Translations under genes and position numbers: made by a program | DNA from: Glaciecola sp964621345 | GTDB lineage: Bacteria; Pseudomonadota; Gammaproteobacteria; Enterobacterales; Alteromonadaceae | DNA: 15,893 nt | Direction: 5' to 3' | Assembly: GCA_964621345.1 (NCBI GenBank) | Contig: CAZUON010000061.1 | Location: 1-15,893 of the forward strand | Shown: piece by piece, positions 1 through 7,838 of the stretch | How the letters are laid out: each line of letters opens with the position of its first letter | Position numbering within the stretch: position 1 is the first letter of the stretch | Notes under the pieces: generated by a model | The model's input: the letters and a program-made list of their open reading frames with translations, nothing else | Told to the model about the DNA's origin: nothing | The model's database searches: none

Positions 1-85
1 TGTTATTGCTGACAGTGTCCAAAAGAAATGTTTAATTAAGTTGTTATACATTACATATATCAATAAACTATTCGACCGGTATATT

Positions 86-114
86 TTGCAACTGTTTTTC
101 ATCAGTCGCATTAT
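86..114 (+). promoter_or_regulatory. Candidate sigma70 promoter of the TPR/GGDEF-like gene
   Basis: TTGCAA (86-91), a 17-nt spacer and CATTAT (109-114) form a modest -35/-10 pair (4 of 6 matches at -10). It lies about 28 nt before the start codon in the only leader region of the gene. It is found by eye; the surrounding AT-rich DNA offers weaker alternatives. Confidence 0.3.
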
Positions 115-130
115 TGAATAAAAGAAGTGT

Positions 131-135
131 AAGGG
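131..135 (+). promoter_or_regulatory. Shine-Dalgarno that decides a TTG start
   Basis: AAGGG lies six bases upstream of TTG at 142. The first in-frame ATG (175) has no such site and would remove the lysine and the front of the signal peptide. Both points favour the TTG start. Confidence 0.6.
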
Positions 136-141
136 TTAGAT

Positions 142-1929
142 TTGAACTTACCAAACATAATTAAATGCTTGAGCATGACCTCAGCATTACTCTGTTATCA
201 AACTTTTGCATATGCAAATGTCGATGTATCAGTATTTTTAGATAAAGTTAAAACGGTAACCTACGACTGCCCAGATATATCGTATTTGCCTCAATTAGAT
301 GCGTACTTAGCATCGGACGACATTCCTGCGCAGCAGCGATTTGAACTACTTGTTAATAAAACGCATTTTCAGAATTGCAATGGGCAAAGCGAAAATGCGC
401 AAGGAATTCTTATTGGCATATTAAACGATCCTGACGTTGACAAAACCTCTGAGTATTTTGCATCAGCAACATACCAGCTTGGGTTTACGTTTGATATGCA
501 GGAGCGTGCTGAACGCTGTGAGTACTATGGGGAAGCGTTTAAATTATCCGAAGGTAAGTTTACAGATATTGAGATGAGCTCAACGTTAGGGCTTATCACA
601 AACTGCCCTCAAAGCGGTTTTAGTGATGATAGCGAAAGGATTGCAGCATATTTTGCATTAGTTGAACGTTACACTGGAACAGATGAGGCAAGTGCGTTAG
701 CGCATATCCATAACAATATCGGGTTGTTTTTCGGTGGGAAGGAACAGCACGTCTTAGCGGCTGAGCAGTACTTGAAAGCACACGAGTTAGGCCAAGGTGT
801 CAATACAGGAAGTAACCGCCTATCTATTTTGATAAGTGCAATTAGTTCTTTGTTAGCGAGTGGACAATTTGAGCGGGCCAATGAAGCGATTCTAGAATTT
901 GAATCAATTAACGCTGAGGTTGCGACACCACTGACTAACTTTTGGCTTTATTTTGCAAAGGCTGGCTACTATTACCGAGTAAATGACATAGAAGCTTTGG
1001 AAGCAACGTTGCCAGTGTTAAAAGAGGCAATCGATAGAGTCAATAGCCCTTTCTATCAAGATTTGTACAGATGGTATAGCGCAGTTCCTTGTTTGTATCA
1101 TAATGATTTAGGATGCTTACAAGTATTTGTCGATTACGAAAAATCCCTTCCAAAAGCCCGCAAACAATACGCTAGTTACGATTATCATAAGTTTCTTATT
1201 CGCGCGTACTTTGCTCTGGGCGACATTCAGGCAGCAAGTGAAGCATTTGAAATTAGTGTGAATAAGCTTGACCAAATTAAACAAAATAACGACGGCATGT
1301 CAAAGGTAATGGGGGTCGCGAATCTTTACGGTCAAATTTACGTTCTCGAGAATAGGATCCAGGTAGCAGAGAGAAGAAAAGTAGCCCTTACATTTGGTGG
1401 CTTAATTTTCATGTTGGCAATAATGTTTATTGGGGCTTACATTCTCAGAAGACGACATTTGGCGAGGATGTCAGTTGATCCGGTCACCGAACTGCTTAAC
1501 AGCAAAACCTGTGTTAACGAGATTGCAAAGGTTGATGTTCCTAGCAACGGTAAGACCAACGCCTTGGCGATATTTGATTTAGGCAACTTCAGAGAAGTAA
1601 ATCGCCAGGTCGGTTCGACGAGGGGAGATTACGTGTTACAGAAAATCGCTAATACCCTCACTCAAGTCACTCGCGATAACGATATCCTAGGTAGGTTTGC
1701 ACCTGAACAATTTATTTTATGTTTAACCGATATTGAGGAAAGCTCTGCTAAATCTTTCTTTGAGCGAGTGCAACAAGCGCTAGAGGGTACTTTTATTGAT
1801 GGTCAACATGGTATCGACATAAGTATTCGCTCCAGTATGAGTATCTACATTACTAACGATAAGTTCGATGATCTGAATCGGGTATTGGATGATATGTTGT
1901 TATCGCTTAGTCTTAAGGCTCAAAAGTAA
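142..1929 (+). CDS. Exported TPR sensor with degenerate GGDEF domain
   Basis: This 595-residue protein looks like a periplasmic sensor coupled to a cytoplasmic output. Residues 1-25 form a signal peptide ending in Ala-Tyr-Ala. About 100-400 is all-helical and TPR-like, clearest around 190-270. Residues 414-436 are a membrane helix followed by Arg-Arg-Arg. From about 446 there is a GGDEF fold: D446-PVTELLN matches the usual entry motif, and D479, F483, N487 and G495-D496 are retained. The active-site loop, normally GGDEF, is APEQF (520-524), and the second Asp of the DxDxF motif is Gly481. Diguanylate cyclase activity is therefore unlikely. I infer a signalling, GTP/c-di-GMP-binding or protein-binding role. 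The gene is monocistronic and convergent with the PH-domain gene. The TTG start is chosen for its AAGGG site and signal peptide. The domain family is clear; the ligand and output are unknown. Confidence 0.85.
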   Translation: MNLPNIIKCLSMTSALLCYQTFAYANVDVSVFLDKVKTVTYDCPDISYLPQLDAYLASDDIPAQQRFELLVNKTHFQNCNGQSENAQGILIGILNDPDVDKTSEYFASATYQLGFTFDMQERAERCEYYGEAFKLSEGKFTDIEMSSTLGLITNCPQSGFSDDSERIAAYFALVERYTGTDEASALAHIHNNIGLFFGGKEQHVLAAEQYLKAHELGQGVNTGSNRLSILISAISSLLASGQFERANEAILEFESINAEVATPLTNFWLYFAKAGYYYRVNDIEALEATLPVLKEAIDRVNSPFYQDLYRWYSAVPCLYHNDLGCLQVFVDYEKSLPKARKQYASYDYHKFLIRAYFALGDIQAASEAFEISVNKLDQIKQNNDGMSKVMGVANLYGQIYVLENRIQVAERRKVALTFGGLIFMLAIMFIGAYILRRRHLARMSVDPVTELLNSKTCVNEIAKVDVPSNGKTNALAIFDLGNFREVNRQVGSTRGDYVLQKIANTLTQVTRDNDILGRFAPEQFILCLTDIEESSAKSFFERVQQALEGTFIDGQHGIDISIRSSMSIYITNDKFDDLNRVLDDMLLSLSLKAQK

Positions 1930-2008
1930 AATAACTTATTAATAAAACAAAGTTATATATCTGCTTTTATTTAAGCTCAGCGCGTTAAACAACTATGGGC
2001 ATCTATAA

Positions 2009-2578
2009 CTAGTTATCTTTGCTTTGGGCGATTGTTAAAAGTGTTTTCTCAATGCTTTGCACACTTTTTGTTAACACCTTTATATTCATTGCAAGGTCAT
2101 CAATGTTTTGCTCACGTGAGTCAAGAGTAGGGGCTTGTGGAGCGCTCGGTACATCTTGGTTCATAAAAGCTTCTTTTTGTTCAAGAATAGCCTCTCTGAA
2201 TGATGCAGCGTCATGTATGCCGATTAATGATACCAAGGCACCATGGCCAGACTGCCCAGCAGTTTCGAAGCTTAATTTATGTAGATCAAACATACGCATA
2301 ATTGGGCCTTGGCTTAAGGCAATATCGGTTATCTTATCTAGCGGAATAGACTTTTCAACAAGAAAAAATATGCCTCGTTTAACCACTAACTTACGCTCAA
2401 GTAGATGTGCGGAGGTCGCTTTGAGTTTTTTACCTGAAATTACGAAAACTAACAGAGCAATGATAGGCGTAAAGATAATCCCTGCTATAGAAATAATTGA
2501 AAAGAATACCGACATCAGAGTCCAGTAGGCTTTTACTTTATTGTTGAATGAGGCTTTTATAATTACATTTTCTTGCAC
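2009..2578 (-). CDS. Membrane-anchored bacterial PH (bPH2/DUF304) domain protein
   Basis: The 189-residue protein has a hydrophobic hairpin at about 18-49 followed by a YdbS/YdbT-type bacterial PH domain. The hallmark segments are the RKLVVKRGIFF strand, IPLDKITDIAL, the QGPIMRMFDL turn and FETAG. Residues from about 140 are Pro/Ala/Gln-rich, then form a heptad-like coiled coil up to the C-terminus. The fold is established for this family but no biochemical role is; a membrane scaffold is an inference. I choose the GTG at 2578 because AAAGGA sits six bases before it. An upstream in-frame GTG at 2593 would add five residues, but that ribosome site would then lie inside the gene. It is convergent with the TPR/GGDEF-like gene and downstream of the GlpD-like gene by about 130 nt, so read-through from the sugar locus is possible. 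Confidence 0.8.
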   Translation of the reverse strand: MQENVIIKASFNNKVKAYWTLMSVFFSIISIAGIIFTPIIALLVFVISGKKLKATSAHLLERKLVVKRGIFFLVEKSIPLDKITDIALSQGPIMRMFDLHKLSFETAGQSGHGALVSLIGIHDAASFREAILEQKEAFMNQDVPSAPQAPTLDSREQNIDDLAMNIKVLTKSVQSIEKTLLTIAQSKDN

Positions 2579-2584
2579 AGGAAG

Positions 2585-2590
2585 TCCTTT
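2585..2590 (-). promoter_or_regulatory. Shine-Dalgarno that decides the PH gene start
   Basis: AAAGGA on the minus strand is six bases upstream of GTG at 2578. It lies downstream of the alternative GTG at 2593, which has only a weak GAGAG-like site. This supports the shorter reading. Confidence 0.55.
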
Positions 2591-2710
2591 CACCGAGCTC
2601 TCGTATTCTTTGTAGCAGGGCGCCAGTAGGTAATCATTTCAATTGCACTGCCTTTAAACGAGATATCAATTATCATGTTGATGTTAGCTTAACCCTACTA
2701 ACAGTAATCA

Positions 2711-4321
2711 TCAATGTTCTTGGCAGGACTCAATGTATTCGTTGCGCATTTTTTCAGCGTTATCGCCAAACAAAATCTTACACGCCTCAATTATGCCTGG
2801 AGTTGCAATAATCTCTTCTTTACGCAAGACCATTTCAATCTTAGACCTTCTGCGCAAAAAGTCTTCTAAAGTGGTAATCATTTCTCTGCGTGCGGCGTAA
2901 TGTAACTCAGCTCGTAGGTATTCTGCATTTTTCATTAATTGCTCAGCCTGAGACGGATCCCTTTGAATTTCGTCAAGGATTTGTAACGCATGAACATCGT
3001 AACGTCGCCACAGGCGGGTGGTCAATTTCTCTGATGAGTATGCAGGTGTCATAGCGTCTAGGTCGAGCAGTTTTGCCCTGAATTCAAATTCAGCTTTAAT
3101 ATCGGCAGAAGACTCTCCATACCAAATTTTATCGCGCTCAGGTAACGTAATCCCCATTTTTTCAATGAGTTCACACACCTCTTCACCTACGTTTATACAA
3201 TCGGTAAGTTTTCCGCCGAAAATACTCATGTAGTTATCTTGCTCATTTACATCTATTGCATGCTTGCGAGACAGTTGCACCCAATCTGCTTGACCTTTTC
3301 CGCCTTTCACTGCCAGTGGTCTAACTCCCCATCGCTCAGAAATGATATCGGCTTTTGTTAGGGGCTTATCCAAGTCTAATAATGCGTTTACATTATCAAG
3401 AATAAAATTTCTATCATCTTCTGTCACAGCAGTTTTTGGCTCTTCAACTTGGTTGTCGGTTGTGCCTATACAGGTTTTTTGCCCCATAGGTATCACGAAG
3501 AAGAGTCGACCGTCGGACGCGAAAAAGGCTAGTACTTTATCGACGCTGGTTAATTTATTTACGATTAAATGCACACCTTTTGAAAACAAATGGTTATGTT
3601 CGGTGCGTTGCTGATTGGATTGATTAAACAAATCTACCATTGGGCCGCAGGCATTAATCACGGCCTTTGATTTGATCATGAATTCCTTACCGTCGACCGT
3701 ATCAAAAGCTAGTGTTTCCCATATTCCATTATTTCGCTTACAACTTTTTGCGCCAACATAGTTTGCGACTATCGCGCCATTATCCATTGCACTTCTTACG
3801 AAATTAAATACAAAGCGCGCATCGTTGTCATACAAAAAGGCGTCGGAGTATTCAAAGCCTCCTTGTGAATGACTAACATCAATCACCGATTCAGTCTTTT
3901 TAATATTGTTAGCACTCAAAAAAGTCGGTTTCTGCGTAAAGAAGCGACCCATTAGCCAGTAAAGAATAGTGCCTAAGTACACAAACCAAGCTGGAAAGCG
4001 AAAGCCCTTTTGTAAAGTTGTTAAAAAACGTATCTCTTTTACTGTTGAAGGGTAACTGCGCATGAGGTGATTACGACTTTTACAAAGTTTGTTCACCAGC
4101 AAGTATTCATGGTTCTCTAAGTATTTTATACCGCCCCACGCAAGATTAGACGAGTTTGACGAAGTCTCACCGGCAAAGTCGCCTTTATCTATCAACGCTA
4201 CCTTAGCGCCTTTACGCTTTAATGCCGCAGCGGCTACCGCTCCGTTGATACCTGAACCAACTACTAAAACGTCGTATTCATCTTCGCTTAGTTTTTTTAT
4301 GTTGGTTTGTCTTAGTAACAT
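2711..4321 (-). CDS. GlpD-like FAD-dependent glycerol-3-phosphate dehydrogenase/oxidase family protein
   Basis: The 536-residue protein aligns along its length with aerobic glycerol-3-phosphate dehydrogenase, which oxidises glycerol-3-phosphate to DHAP and passes electrons to quinone at the membrane. Visible signatures are the N-terminal FAD-binding VVGSGINGA (20-28), TSSNSS (53-58), GGFEYSD (154-160), KGVH (H251), GVRPL (R334), FGGK (K371) and a C-terminal helical GlpD domain with RRRSKIEM. H251, R334 and K371 correspond to substrate-pocket residues of E. coli GlpD. The loop that is SSKLIHGGLRYLE in E. coli reads SSNLAWGGIKYLE here, changing Lys to Asn, His to Trp and Arg to Lys (K66), so the substrate may differ. 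ATG 4321 is preferred over TTG 4342 because GAGGA sits just before it. The gene is 33 nt downstream of the symporter on the same strand, so they probably share a transcript. No glycerol kinase gene is adjacent. Confidence 0.8.
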   Translation of the reverse strand: MLLRQTNIKKLSEDEYDVLVVGSGINGAVAAAALKRKGAKVALIDKGDFAGETSSNSSNLAWGGIKYLENHEYLLVNKLCKSRNHLMRSYPSTVKEIRFLTTLQKGFRFPAWFVYLGTILYWLMGRFFTQKPTFLSANNIKKTESVIDVSHSQGGFEYSDAFLYDNDARFVFNFVRSAMDNGAIVANYVGAKSCKRNNGIWETLAFDTVDGKEFMIKSKAVINACGPMVDLFNQSNQQRTEHNHLFSKGVHLIVNKLTSVDKVLAFFASDGRLFFVIPMGQKTCIGTTDNQVEEPKTAVTEDDRNFILDNVNALLDLDKPLTKADIISERWGVRPLAVKGGKGQADWVQLSRKHAIDVNEQDNYMSIFGGKLTDCINVGEEVCELIEKMGITLPERDKIWYGESSADIKAEFEFRAKLLDLDAMTPAYSSEKLTTRLWRRYDVHALQILDEIQRDPSQAEQLMKNAEYLRAELHYAARREMITTLEDFLRRRSKIEMVLRKEEIIATPGIIEACKILFGDNAEKMRNEYIESCQEH

Positions 4322-4325
4322 ATTA

Positions 4326-4330
4326 TCCTC
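4326..4330 (-). promoter_or_regulatory. Shine-Dalgarno of the GlpD-like gene
   Basis: GAGGA on the minus strand precedes ATG 4321 by four bases. It lies within the frame opened by TTG 4342, which argues for the ATG start. Confidence 0.6.
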
Positions 4331-4354
4331 GTTTGTTTCCAAAAACTGCTGGGC

Positions 4355-5920
4355 TTACCAGAATGTGTACAATACCCAAAGCATCGACATAGCCAGCAAT
4401 ACGGCATGTAACCGGTAGTCAGCAAAAATACTTGTGCCCGATTTCTCTGCGATGAGCGATTTATCGTAGACTAACTTCGATACATCTTTATTTAGGTCTT
4501 GAGGGCCAAAAATCGACATTAAAACAAAAATGGCGGTACAGATTAAAAACATAAGTCCAACGCCAACCGAGAAATGCATGTCCAGAAGTCCGTTTTGTCT
4601 GCCTAAGAACATCGCAATACCTAATGCGAACCCAGCAATTAATGTCCAAAATGCAGCTGAGGGAGTAGCATTTCGATAAAATACACCAACCAAAAAGATA
4701 ACAGCAACCGGCGGTACGATTATCGCAAACATTTGCTGTAAGTAGGCCCAAAGGCCGCCAAAGTTAGCAATCTGAGGTGCCCAAAACGCTGCGATAAGCA
4801 TGATCACAATCGTACTTATACGCCCAATTTTACCCACTTCTTTATCGCTAATTCCTGGTTTCGTGGGTTTAACAAAATCAACCACCACTAAAGTAGAGGC
4901 TGAGTTAAGTGTGGAATCAACACTCGACATAATAGCTGAAATAAGACCCGCTAATACGATACCCACCACGCCTACAGGAAGTACTTCAGCAATTAATGTT
5001 GGGAATACCATGTCGCCATTTTCAATATTAGGCAATATGCTAATGGCCATTGCGCCTGGCAGTACCATAATAAACAAAGGAAGTATCTTCAGAAAGCCGC
5101 CCAACATAGCTCCCCATCTAGCGTGTTGAACGTTTTTAGCAGCAAGCACACGCTGCGTTACGTACTGGTTAGTCACCCAATACCAAAACCCGAGTAAAGG
5201 AACCCCAACCAACGTTCCTAGCCAAGGCAGGGTAGGGTCACCCATTGGGCGTATCACTGAAAGATGATTATCGGGTACTGAGTTGGTTAACATAGACCAA
5301 GAAAAATCGAGACGTTCAAAGAGCATGTAAGTCAGTATGCTGCAACCAACAAGTAAGATAACGGCCTGCAAAGTATCGGTATATGCCACTGCTTTTAGTC
5401 CGCCAAAGGCAGTATAAAAGCCAGCGACTAATGCTAAGCCCATTGCGGTGTAAGAAAGTGGGAGTTCAGGGAAGAAAACTTGCAACACCACAGCGCCTGC
5501 ATATAAGCCACCCGCCATATCAACTAAAACACTGGTAACGATAGTGACTGACGAAAAAATCTTACGAGAGCGGACATCGTAGCGAAGTTCGAGATATTCT
5601 GGGACGGTGGTTATTTGTGCCCTGAGGTAAATAGGAATGAATATTGCGGCCATGACAATCAAGGGAAGACCTGCGAGCCATTCGTAGTTTGAACTAGCAA
5701 TACCGGTGGTGTACGCCGCACCAGTGAGACCAATCAGGGTTGTACTAGAAATATTAGAGGCAAATAACGAGGCACCGATGACTCCCCAGGTTAAGGTTCG
5801 CCCACCCAAAAATAAGTCTTCGCCAGTTTTCGTTTTTAAACCAACCCAGATACCTATTGCTAGCACTACTAGAAAGTAGGCCCCAATAATGTATAAATCG
5901 ATATTGTGAATGCTATCCAT
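4355..5920 (-). CDS. Sodium/solute symporter (SSS family, SGLT-type sugar transporter)
   Basis: This 521-residue inner-membrane protein has about 14 hydrophobic helices and resembles Vibrio vSGLT and animal SGLTs. Recognisable blocks are SLFASNISSTTLIGL (51-65), SNYEW (77-81), the FGGLKAVAYTDTLQ loop, FWYWVTNQYVTQRVLAAK, GGFLKILPLFIMVLPG and the Na+-site-like AGLISAIMSSVDSTLNS. By eye, sugar-site residues of vSGLT (its N64, E88, N260, K294 and Q428) have counterparts, but its Q69 aligns with Thr, so galactose specificity should not be assumed. I infer Na+-driven uptake of an intact glycoside for the cytoplasmic glucosidase upstream. GGAG seven bases before ATG supports the start. The 206-nt gap behind the glucosidase gene holds a repeated CTTAAT box, so this gene may have its own promoter. 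The GlpD-like gene follows after 33 nt. Confidence 0.88.
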   Translation of the reverse strand: MDSIHNIDLYIIGAYFLVVLAIGIWVGLKTKTGEDLFLGGRTLTWGVIGASLFASNISSTTLIGLTGAAYTTGIASSNYEWLAGLPLIVMAAIFIPIYLRAQITTVPEYLELRYDVRSRKIFSSVTIVTSVLVDMAGGLYAGAVVLQVFFPELPLSYTAMGLALVAGFYTAFGGLKAVAYTDTLQAVILLVGCSILTYMLFERLDFSWSMLTNSVPDNHLSVIRPMGDPTLPWLGTLVGVPLLGFWYWVTNQYVTQRVLAAKNVQHARWGAMLGGFLKILPLFIMVLPGAMAISILPNIENGDMVFPTLIAEVLPVGVVGIVLAGLISAIMSSVDSTLNSASTLVVVDFVKPTKPGISDKEVGKIGRISTIVIMLIAAFWAPQIANFGGLWAYLQQMFAIIVPPVAVIFLVGVFYRNATPSAAFWTLIAGFALGIAMFLGRQNGLLDMHFSVGVGLMFLICTAIFVLMSIFGPQDLNKDVSKLVYDKSLIAEKSGTSIFADYRLHAVLLAMSMLWVLYTFW

Positions 5921-6105
5921 TTATGTGCTCCATATGGATGTAAAACACCCTTATTGTTATTTTAGTGCGCCTTATTTAGCATGAGCTTTAAGTCGCGCTT
6001 TCTCTGTACTGTTCTTTTCACTAATTTTATTGCCACTGTAACCACTCAACTTGCTCAGAGCATCTGTGGGTCAAACTGTATTGTGATAAAGATAAATCCT
6101 ATTTG

Positions 6106-6127
6106 TTAACTTAATTTTTACTTAATT
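6106..6127 (+). promoter_or_regulatory. Repeated CTTAAT-N5-CTTAAT box, copy 1 (upstream of symporter)
   Basis: CTTAAT occurs at 6110-6115 and 6121-6126, an 11-bp period typical of tandem sites for OmpR-type response regulators. It matches the YTTAAK-N5-YTTAAK form described for PmrA and the closely related QseB sites. The 22-bp block is identical to 7817-7838 except for one base. It lies about 190 bp upstream of the symporter start and abuts the glucosidase stop codon. The regulator is an inference; no two-component genes are in the window. Confidence 0.4.
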
Positions 6128-7734
6128 CAGTCAACAATAGCGAAAAAAGCCTGATATGCAGGCAAATGCAAATTCTGTTCATTCAAATCATAGCTAAAGC
6201 CAAGTGATTCCTGTGGATTGATATGTGCAAATGGCACCTTAACCTTGGCATCCTGCAACGAAAGATTGATCACTACTAACATCTGTTGCTCTTCACTTGT
6301 ACGTAACCATGCCAATACCCCAGGCAAACTTAACAATGTAAATTCACCATGTCGCAAGGATGGCTGTTGAGCGCGCCATTTGATTAAATTTCGCGTGCGG
6401 TTGAGTATGCTATTGGCAGAAGTCTCTTGAATATTTACGGCTAATGGCAATTGTTGTGGGTCTACGGGTAACCATGGCTTATGTTCTGAAAATCCTGCAT
6501 GCGCTTGTTTTGCATCCCATACCATTGGGGTTCTGCAGCCGTCGCGTCCCTTGTATTCTGGCCAAAATGGCTTGCCATAAGGGTCTTGAATATCGTCAAA
6601 GGAAACATCAGCCTCTGCTAAACCCAGCTCTTCGCCCTGATACAAACATACACTGCCTTTTAGGCTTAACAAAAGTGCAGTGGCGGCGAGGGCAAAATCA
6701 GGATGATGTTGATCGCCTCCCCAGCGGCTAACCACACGTTTTACATCATGGTTACACAAGGCCCAACAAGCCCAGCCATCCTTAAGGCTTAGATTAAAAT
6801 TCTCAGCAACCGCTTCAATAGCCTCTTTAGAACAGTCATCGCCGAGTAAGTCAAAGGTGTAGGCCATATGCATAAGATCATCGCCGGCAGTATATTGCGC
6901 CATAATATCAATCGAATGCTCACCGTTAATTTCACCCATAGTGGTCGTGTTCGGGTATTGGTTTAACAACTCTCGCATTTTTCTAATAAATGGAATGTTC
7001 TCAGCTTGCGTAATGGAATGTTTATGTTGTTGGCGCGCATATGGATTCGAGTCTATAACGCCAACTGTACTGCGCTCGCCTTCGGGGAATATTGGGTTAT
7101 CTCGCAGTAATTTGTCATGAAAATAGAAATTAGCAACATCGAGCCTAAACCCGTCTACCCCTAAATCTAACCAAAATTTTAGGTTAGCGAGTTGCGCGTC
7201 TTGTACCGCAGGGTTATGAAAGTTTAAATCGGGCTGACTACTTAGAAAGTTGTGAAAGTAATACTGTTGACGTTGTTCGTCGAAGGTCCATGCGCTGCCA
7301 CCAAAAAAAGATAGCCAATTATTTGGTGCACTGCCGTCCTCTTTAGGGTCTGCCCAAACAAACCAATCTGCTTTATCGTTTGTTTTGTCATTACGGCTTT
7401 GATTAAACCATTCATGCTCTATTGAGCAATGACTAATCACCTGATCAATAATGACCTTAATATTTAAACTATGGGCTTTATTTAATAAATTTACGAAGTC
7501 TTCAATATTGCCAAACAATGGGTCGACCGCACGATAATTGGAAATATCGTAGCCAAAGTCATGCATAGGGGATTTGAAAAAGGGGGAAATCCAGATTGCA
7601 TCAACGCCAAGTGACGCAATGTAGTCGAGTCTTTGCGTGATCCCGGATAAATCTCCAACACCATTGTTGGTGCTATCGTTAAAGCTCCTTGGATATATTT
7701 GATAAATGACCGCGCCTTTCCACCAATCTGCCAT
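6127..7734 (-). CDS. Cytoplasmic GH13 alpha-glucosidase (GH13_23-like)
   Basis: The 535-residue enzyme is a complete (beta/alpha)8 GH13 glucosidase. Conserved regions are D98-QVISH, GFRLD199 (nucleophile), TMGE268 (acid/base) and CNHD330 (transition-state stabiliser), so all three catalytic acids are present. WWKGAVIYQIYPRSF at the N-terminus is typical of alpha-glucosidases and oligo-1,6-glucosidases. There is no signal peptide, so it acts on imported sugar. Val200 follows the nucleophile. In yeast and Bacillus enzymes Val at this place goes with alpha-1,6 preference, while Ala or Thr goes with alpha-1,4. The DQV-SH motif and short loops resemble the Halomonas alpha-glucosidase (subfamily 23), which also glucosylates glycerol. 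Subfamily placement is by memory, not alignment. The gene sits between the LacI regulator and the symporter on the same strand. Its ribosome site is a modest AGG, six bases before ATG. Confidence 0.9.
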   Translation of the reverse strand: MADWWKGAVIYQIYPRSFNDSTNNGVGDLSGITQRLDYIASLGVDAIWISPFFKSPMHDFGYDISNYRAVDPLFGNIEDFVNLLNKAHSLNIKVIIDQVISHCSIEHEWFNQSRNDKTNDKADWFVWADPKEDGSAPNNWLSFFGGSAWTFDEQRQQYYFHNFLSSQPDLNFHNPAVQDAQLANLKFWLDLGVDGFRLDVANFYFHDKLLRDNPIFPEGERSTVGVIDSNPYARQQHKHSITQAENIPFIRKMRELLNQYPNTTTMGEINGEHSIDIMAQYTAGDDLMHMAYTFDLLGDDCSKEAIEAVAENFNLSLKDGWACWALCNHDVKRVVSRWGGDQHHPDFALAATALLLSLKGSVCLYQGEELGLAEADVSFDDIQDPYGKPFWPEYKGRDGCRTPMVWDAKQAHAGFSEHKPWLPVDPQQLPLAVNIQETSANSILNRTRNLIKWRAQQPSLRHGEFTLLSLPGVLAWLRTSEEQQMLVVINLSLQDAKVKVPFAHINPQESLGFSYDLNEQNLHLPAYQAFFAIVD

Positions 7735-7743
7735 ATTAAACCT

Positions 7744-7762
7744 GCTACTAGATAATACTAAT
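7744..7762 (-). promoter_or_regulatory. Possible -10 region of the glucosidase promoter
   Basis: The minus strand carries TATTAT about 20 nt before the glucosidase start, in a 98-bp gap behind lacI. No convincing -35 is visible at the proper distance. A direct repeat TACTA-N5-TACTA overlaps it and could be part of an operator. Weak evidence, by eye only. Confidence 0.2.
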
Positions 7763-7810
7763 GACCGCAGATTTTACTGAAAATTGTGGGCGGTGAAATC
7801 TAAAACACAA

Positions 7811-7838
7811 CTTAATTTAACTTAATATTTACTTAATT
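7811..7838 (+). promoter_or_regulatory. Repeated CTTAAT box, copy 2 (three repeats, upstream of glucosidase)
   Basis: CTTAAT occurs at 7811-7816, 7821-7826 and 7832-7837, spaced 10 and 11 bp, so all three lie on one helix face. The sub-block 7817-7838 is 21/22 identical to 6106-6127. It is 77-104 bp upstream of the glucosidase start and overlaps the lacI stop codon. The same architecture upstream of both transcripts of the locus suggests a shared binding protein. Unlike typical LacI operators it is a direct repeat, not a dyad. Confidence 0.4.

Noticed and set aside
1931..1956. ATAACTT/AAGTTAT inverted repeat after the TPR/GGDEF-like gene as an intrinsic terminator
   Set aside because: The stem is entirely A/T apart from one pair, the loop is 12 nt and no proper T-run follows. 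Too weak to call.
2005..2016. 12-bp perfect palindrome ATAACTAGTTAT over the PH gene stop codon
   Set aside because: Short, AT-rich and without loop or T-tract. Likely chance.
2019..2528. 169-codon open frame on the plus strand
   Set aside because: It is antisense to the PH-domain gene, whose protein has clear family signatures; the frame has no ribosome site or recognisable domain.
6071..6100. CRP site upstream of the symporter around TTGTGATAAAGATAAAT
   Set aside because: Only the TGTGA half is present; the second half does not match TCACA.
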